Positions 61,523-64,000 of a stretch of DNA of 64,000 bases are shown here, in pieces; positions within the stretch are counted from its first letter, which is position 1; the number at the start of each line of letters is the position of its first letter. The stretch spans positions 248,001 to 312,000 of the forward strand of contig JADJXP010000002.1 of the NCBI GenBank assembly GCA_016715795.1, written 5' to 3'. The position numbers and the translations under genes are program-made. The notes under the pieces were generated by a model. It saw only the letters and a list, made by a program, of their open reading frames with translations, did not search any database and was not told where the DNA came from. The DNA is from Chloracidobacterium sp. (GTDB lineage: Bacteria; Acidobacteriota; Blastocatellia; Pyrinomonadales; Pyrinomonadaceae).

Positions 61523-61596
61523 CCGCGGATGAACACAGATAAACACAGATTTTCGGAGAGTTTCTCCTATCTGTGTCCATCTGTGTCCATCTGTGG
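61523..61596. repeat. CACAGAT-type inverted repeat between nuoH and nuoJ
   Basis: Arms 61523-61550 and 61569-61596 match at 23 of 28 positions, loop 18 bases. It fills the gap where nuoI would normally lie and ends 12 bases before the nuoJ ATG. Confidence 0.85.
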
Positions 61597-61608
61597 CTAA
61601 TTCTTTTT

Positions 61609-62193
61609 ATGGCTTCGACCGCATTATTTTTCTTATTCGCCGGCTTTGCGATAATGTGCGCCATTTCGATGGTGTATCACAAGAATCCGCTCTACAGCGC
61701 GATCTCTTTGGTTGGCGTATTTATCTCGCTGTCGTGCATCTACATCACGCTCGCAGCGCCATTCATCGCTGCGGTGCAGATATTGATATACGCCGGTGCG
61801 ATCATGGTACTGGTCGTATTTGTCATTATGCTGCTGAACCTGGAAGATGACACGGCCAAGAACCGTCTCGGTTATCTCTATGCTGTCGGCGGCGGGCTCG
61901 GGGTCGTGCTGCTTGCACAGACGCTCTTCGTCTTTTACGCAGTGCTGCGTGCGCCGCAGCAGACGGTCGATCCTAACACGACGGCCGGCAAGACGATGTC
62001 CATCGGTGAGGCTATGTACACCGAATATCTGCTGCCGGTCGAGATAGTCGGCGTGCTGCTGATGATGGCGATCATCGGTTCGGTGATGCTGGCTCGGCGA
62101 TTGCGCCCGTCACAGCTTGAGCTTGTTGTCGAAGAAGAATTGGAGCGTCGCAACGAACCTGAGGCGTTAGAAGAGCCGAGGATATCGTTTTAG
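61609..62193 (+). CDS. nuoJ: NADH-quinone oxidoreductase subunit J
   Basis: 194 residues from the ATG at 61609. MVYHKNPLYSAISLVGVFIS, AAPFIAAVQILIYAGAIMVL and VVFVIMLLNLED form the conserved helix 3 region with the pi-bulge. The C-terminal VEIVGVLLMMAIIGSVMLAR is the last helix, and a charged tail follows. No Shine-Dalgarno sequence. Confidence 0.95.
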   Translation: MASTALFFLFAGFAIMCAISMVYHKNPLYSAISLVGVFISLSCIYITLAAPFIAAVQILIYAGAIMVLVVFVIMLLNLEDDTAKNRLGYLYAVGGGLGVVLLAQTLFVFYAVLRAPQQTVDPNTTAGKTMSIGEAMYTEYLLPVEIVGVLLMMAIIGSVMLARRLRPSQLELVVEEELERRNEPEALEEPRISF

Positions 62194-62195
62194 AT

Positions 62196-62501
62196 ATGGA
62201 ACCCAATCTCGCGAGCTATCTCGCACTGTCAGGAATACTTTTTACGATCGGCGCTGCCGGCGTGATATTCAAGCGCAACGCTCTGGGCATGTTCATGTGT
62301 ATCGAACTGATGCTCAATGCGGTGAACCTGACATTCGTAGCCTTTTCGCGTTACTACGCCGACACGACCGGGCAGCTTTTTGTATTTATGGTAATGAGCG
62401 TCGCCGCAGCGGAGGCGGCTGTAGGATTGGGTATCATCATCGCGTTTTTCCGCAACAAGCAATCCGTCGATGTGGACGATGCGAGTATTTTGAAGAACTG
62501 A
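62196..62501 (+). CDS. nuoK: NADH-quinone oxidoreductase subunit K
   Basis: 101 residues, three helices. YLALSGILFTIGAAGVIFKR, ALGMFMCIELMLNAVNLTFV with the conserved Glu, and VAAAEAAVGLGIIIAFFRNK with the second Glu. Part of the proton-conducting E-channel. Its stop overlaps the ATG of the following remnant (TGATG). Confidence 0.95.
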   Translation: MEPNLASYLALSGILFTIGAAGVIFKRNALGMFMCIELMLNAVNLTFVAFSRYYADTTGQLFVFMVMSVAAAEAAVGLGIIIAFFRNKQSVDVDDASILKN

Positions 62502-62850
62502 TGCTTAACGCCGAGGTGCTGACATTTCAGGAGTTCGTTATGCACGAGCCGCTCCCGTTATCAACGATCCAGGGCGCGATCCTTGAATTTTTGCAAGGGC
62601 GCGATGACGCGGTGCTCTTCGGCGCTCAGGCCGTCAATGCATACGTCGCCGAACCACGTGCGACGCAGGAGGTCGATATTATGTCGAACCAAGCGCATGA
62701 GTTTGCTGAGGAGTTGCGGCAGCATTTGAGCGATAGATTCCACATCGACGTCCGAGTGAGATGGATCCGCAAGTTTGCAAAGGTTTTTGGAGCGAATTGG
62801 TCGAGCAAGATTTCTCCGTTGACGACGAGGACAACGACCTGAGTTACTAA
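62501..62850 (+). pseudogene. Internally deleted nucleotidyltransferase remnant between nuoK and nuoL
   Basis: From the ATG at 62501, 113 residues. FLQGRDDAVLFGAQAVNAYV, ATQEVDIMSNQAHEFAEELR and HLSDRFHIDVRV match the N-terminal half of a minimal nucleotidyltransferase (DUF6036-like). The frame then loses similarity and ends in TTRTTT at 62842. A different frame (62761-62850) reads FWSELVEQDFSVDDEDNDLS, which resembles the C-terminus of such proteins. I infer an internal deletion of the middle with a frame change. Confidence 0.6.
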
Positions 62851-64000
62851 ATGGCGGAAAACAACCTCCTAAGCATAATCATCTTCGCGCCGCTTGTCGG
62901 TGCCGTTATCAATTGGCTGATCGGCGGTCGGTTGAGGAATGAGCTTTTTAGCGGCGTCCTTGCGTGTGGAGCGATCGCGGTGTCGACGGCCGTGGCGTTC
63001 ATGCTCGCGTTCGGTGAGCACGGTGCACTGCACGCGGACAAGCCGATACTCGACCATATCTGGACCTGGATACAGGTCGGCGGATTTCGGGCGGATTTTG
63101 CCCTGGGTATGGATCGCCTGAGCGGCGTTTATGCATGTTTTGTAACATTCGTCGGCCTATTGATCCACATTTTTGCGACGGGTTATATGAAGGGCGATCC
63201 CGGATTTTACCGGTTCTTTGCGTATCTCAACCTGTTCATGTTCGCGATGCTGACGCTCGTGCTGGCGGACAACTACCTGCTGATGTTCGTCGGGTGGGAA
63301 GGCGTCGGGCTGTGTTCATACCTTTTGATCGGCTACTACGTTCAGAAGGACGAAGCGCGAAAGGCCGCAAAGAAGGCCTTCGTGATGAACCGCATCGGCG
63401 ATTGGGGCGTGCTCATCGGCATTTTCCTTATCTTTACGCTTACCGGTTCGTTGTCCTTTTTTGATAAATCGGTGGACGGCACATACGTGCAGAGCGTGTT
63501 TACCTACGTGCTTCACAATCTGCACGCCGATCCGTTCACCTGGGGCGCAATCGTGGCCGGCGGGCTTACCTCGGTTGGCGTGCTGCTCTTTATCGGCGCG
63601 ACCGGCAAATCGGCGCAGATACCGCTGCTGACATGGCTGCCCGACGCGATGGCCGGGCCTACGCCCGTCTCGGCGCTGATCCACGCGGCAACGATGGTCA
63701 CGGCGGGCGTTTATTTGGTCGTCCGTTCGAATGCGATCTATCAACTTGCCCCGACCGCGATGTGGATCATCGCCGTGATCGGTGCCGCGACCGCGCTATT
63801 TGCCGCGACCATCGCCATTGCGCAGAACGATATCAAGAAGGTGCTCGCATACTCGACCGTGTCGCAGCTCGGGTTTATGTTCCTGGCGGCCGGTGTCGGC
63901 GCATTTGTCGTTGCGATATTTCACGTGATGACGCACGCGTTTTTTAAGGCGCTGCTCTTTCTCGGCTCGGGCAGCGTCATTCACGGAATGCACCATGAGC
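62851..64000 (+). CDS. nuoL: NADH-quinone oxidoreductase subunit L, partial
   Basis: 383 residues, cut by the window end. Antiporter-like fold: MDRLSGVYACFVTFVGLLIH, YFAYLNLFMFAMLTLVLADN (as FFAYLNLF), LLMFVGWEGVGLCSYLLIGY, SAQIPLLTWLPDAMAGPTPV, SALIHAATMVTAGVYLVVR and the Lys-bearing NDIKKVLAYSTVSQLGFMF. Proton-pumping subunit at the tip of the membrane arm. Confidence 0.95.
   Translation, partial: MAENNLLSIIIFAPLVGAVINWLIGGRLRNELFSGVLACGAIAVSTAVAFMLAFGEHGALHADKPILDHIWTWIQVGGFRADFALGMDRLSGVYACFVTFVGLLIHIFATGYMKGDPGFYRFFAYLNLFMFAMLTLVLADNYLLMFVGWEGVGLCSYLLIGYYVQKDEARKAAKKAFVMNRIGDWGVLIGIFLIFTLTGSLSFFDKSVDGTYVQSVFTYVLHNLHADPFTWGAIVAGGLTSVGVLLFIGATGKSAQIPLLTWLPDAMAGPTPVSALIHAATMVTAGVYLVVRSNAIYQLAPTAMWIIAVIGAATALFAATIAIAQNDIKKVLAYSTVSQLGFMFLAAGVGAFVVAIFHVMTHAFFKALLFLGSGSVIHGMHHE

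Noticed and set aside
1..64000. Defence island, prophage or biosynthetic cluster
   Set aside because: No integrase, restriction, Cas, capsid or large synthase genes were found. The nucleotidyltransferase genes alone do not make a defence system.

Overview
The window reads as a stretch of bacterial chromosome with high coding density, moderately high GC, no tRNA or rRNA gene and no prophage or plasmid signature. Several genes point to the Acidobacteriota, most likely the class Blastocatellia: a VWFA-related secreted protein of the kind described from acidobacteria, an extended bTHX-type ribosomal protein and many conserved hypotheticals of that group. This assignment comes from family recognition, not from a marker gene. 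The cell looks like an aerobic, Gram-negative-type heterotroph, with heme A synthase, a 14-subunit-type complex I, an OmpA protein and lipoproteins.

Layout. 1-8700: ArsR regulator, TlyA methyltransferase, PqqB-like hydrolase, heme A synthase, a receiver-ATPase regulator, NAD synthetase, a VWA protein and an OmpA protein. 8800-14600: E2 (two lipoyl domains) and E3 of a 2-oxoacid dehydrogenase flank small membrane genes and a YCF48-like protein; an unusual duplicated non-coding segment lies upstream of E2. 14700-19300: methyltransferase, MBL-rhodanese protein, multicopper oxidase, and a rhodanese with an overlapping 30-residue membrane ORF. 19400-28700: fumarase, cystathionine beta-synthase type enzyme, GDPD, TlpA-like protein, ThiO, NAD-type isocitrate dehydrogenase and DoxX. 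28700-41600: Xaa-Pro aminopeptidase, membrane proteins, queE and queC, OPT transporter, PilZ, GNAT, IspH. 41600-50800: radical SAM protein, SbcD-like nuclease, S55 peptidase and a sulfur-carrier cluster (thiS, thiG, moaD, moaE). 50867 to the window end: the nuo operon from nuoA to a partial nuoL, behind a strong sigma70-like promoter.

The most striking signal is not a single gene. Many intergenic gaps hold long inverted repeats built from a few simple units (GGTGAATGGTGA, CCACAGATGAACACAGAT, CCCGCAAAGCCGCAAAG, AGCTATTAGCT and others). Inside the nuo operon the gaps A/B, B/C, C/D, D/E and H/J each hold one, and nuoC, nuoD, nuoE and nuoJ have no visible Shine-Dalgarno sequence. In two places the repeats carry a gene. 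At nuoD/nuoE a four-helix-bundle gene, of the family also encoded by intervening sequences in 23S rRNA, lies exactly between 28-bp inverted repeats. At queE/queC a GxxExxY-family gene lies between two hairpins that share a 17-bp unit. I propose these are gene-bearing cassettes in protein operons, organised like rRNA intervening sequences. Other guests sit at operon junctions too: a nucleotidyltransferase between moaD and moaE, a decayed one between nuoK and nuoL, and an LCAT-like lipase plus bTHX between nuoF and nuoG. The nuo operon also lacks nuoI at its usual place, and nuoG carries an apparent +1 frameshift.
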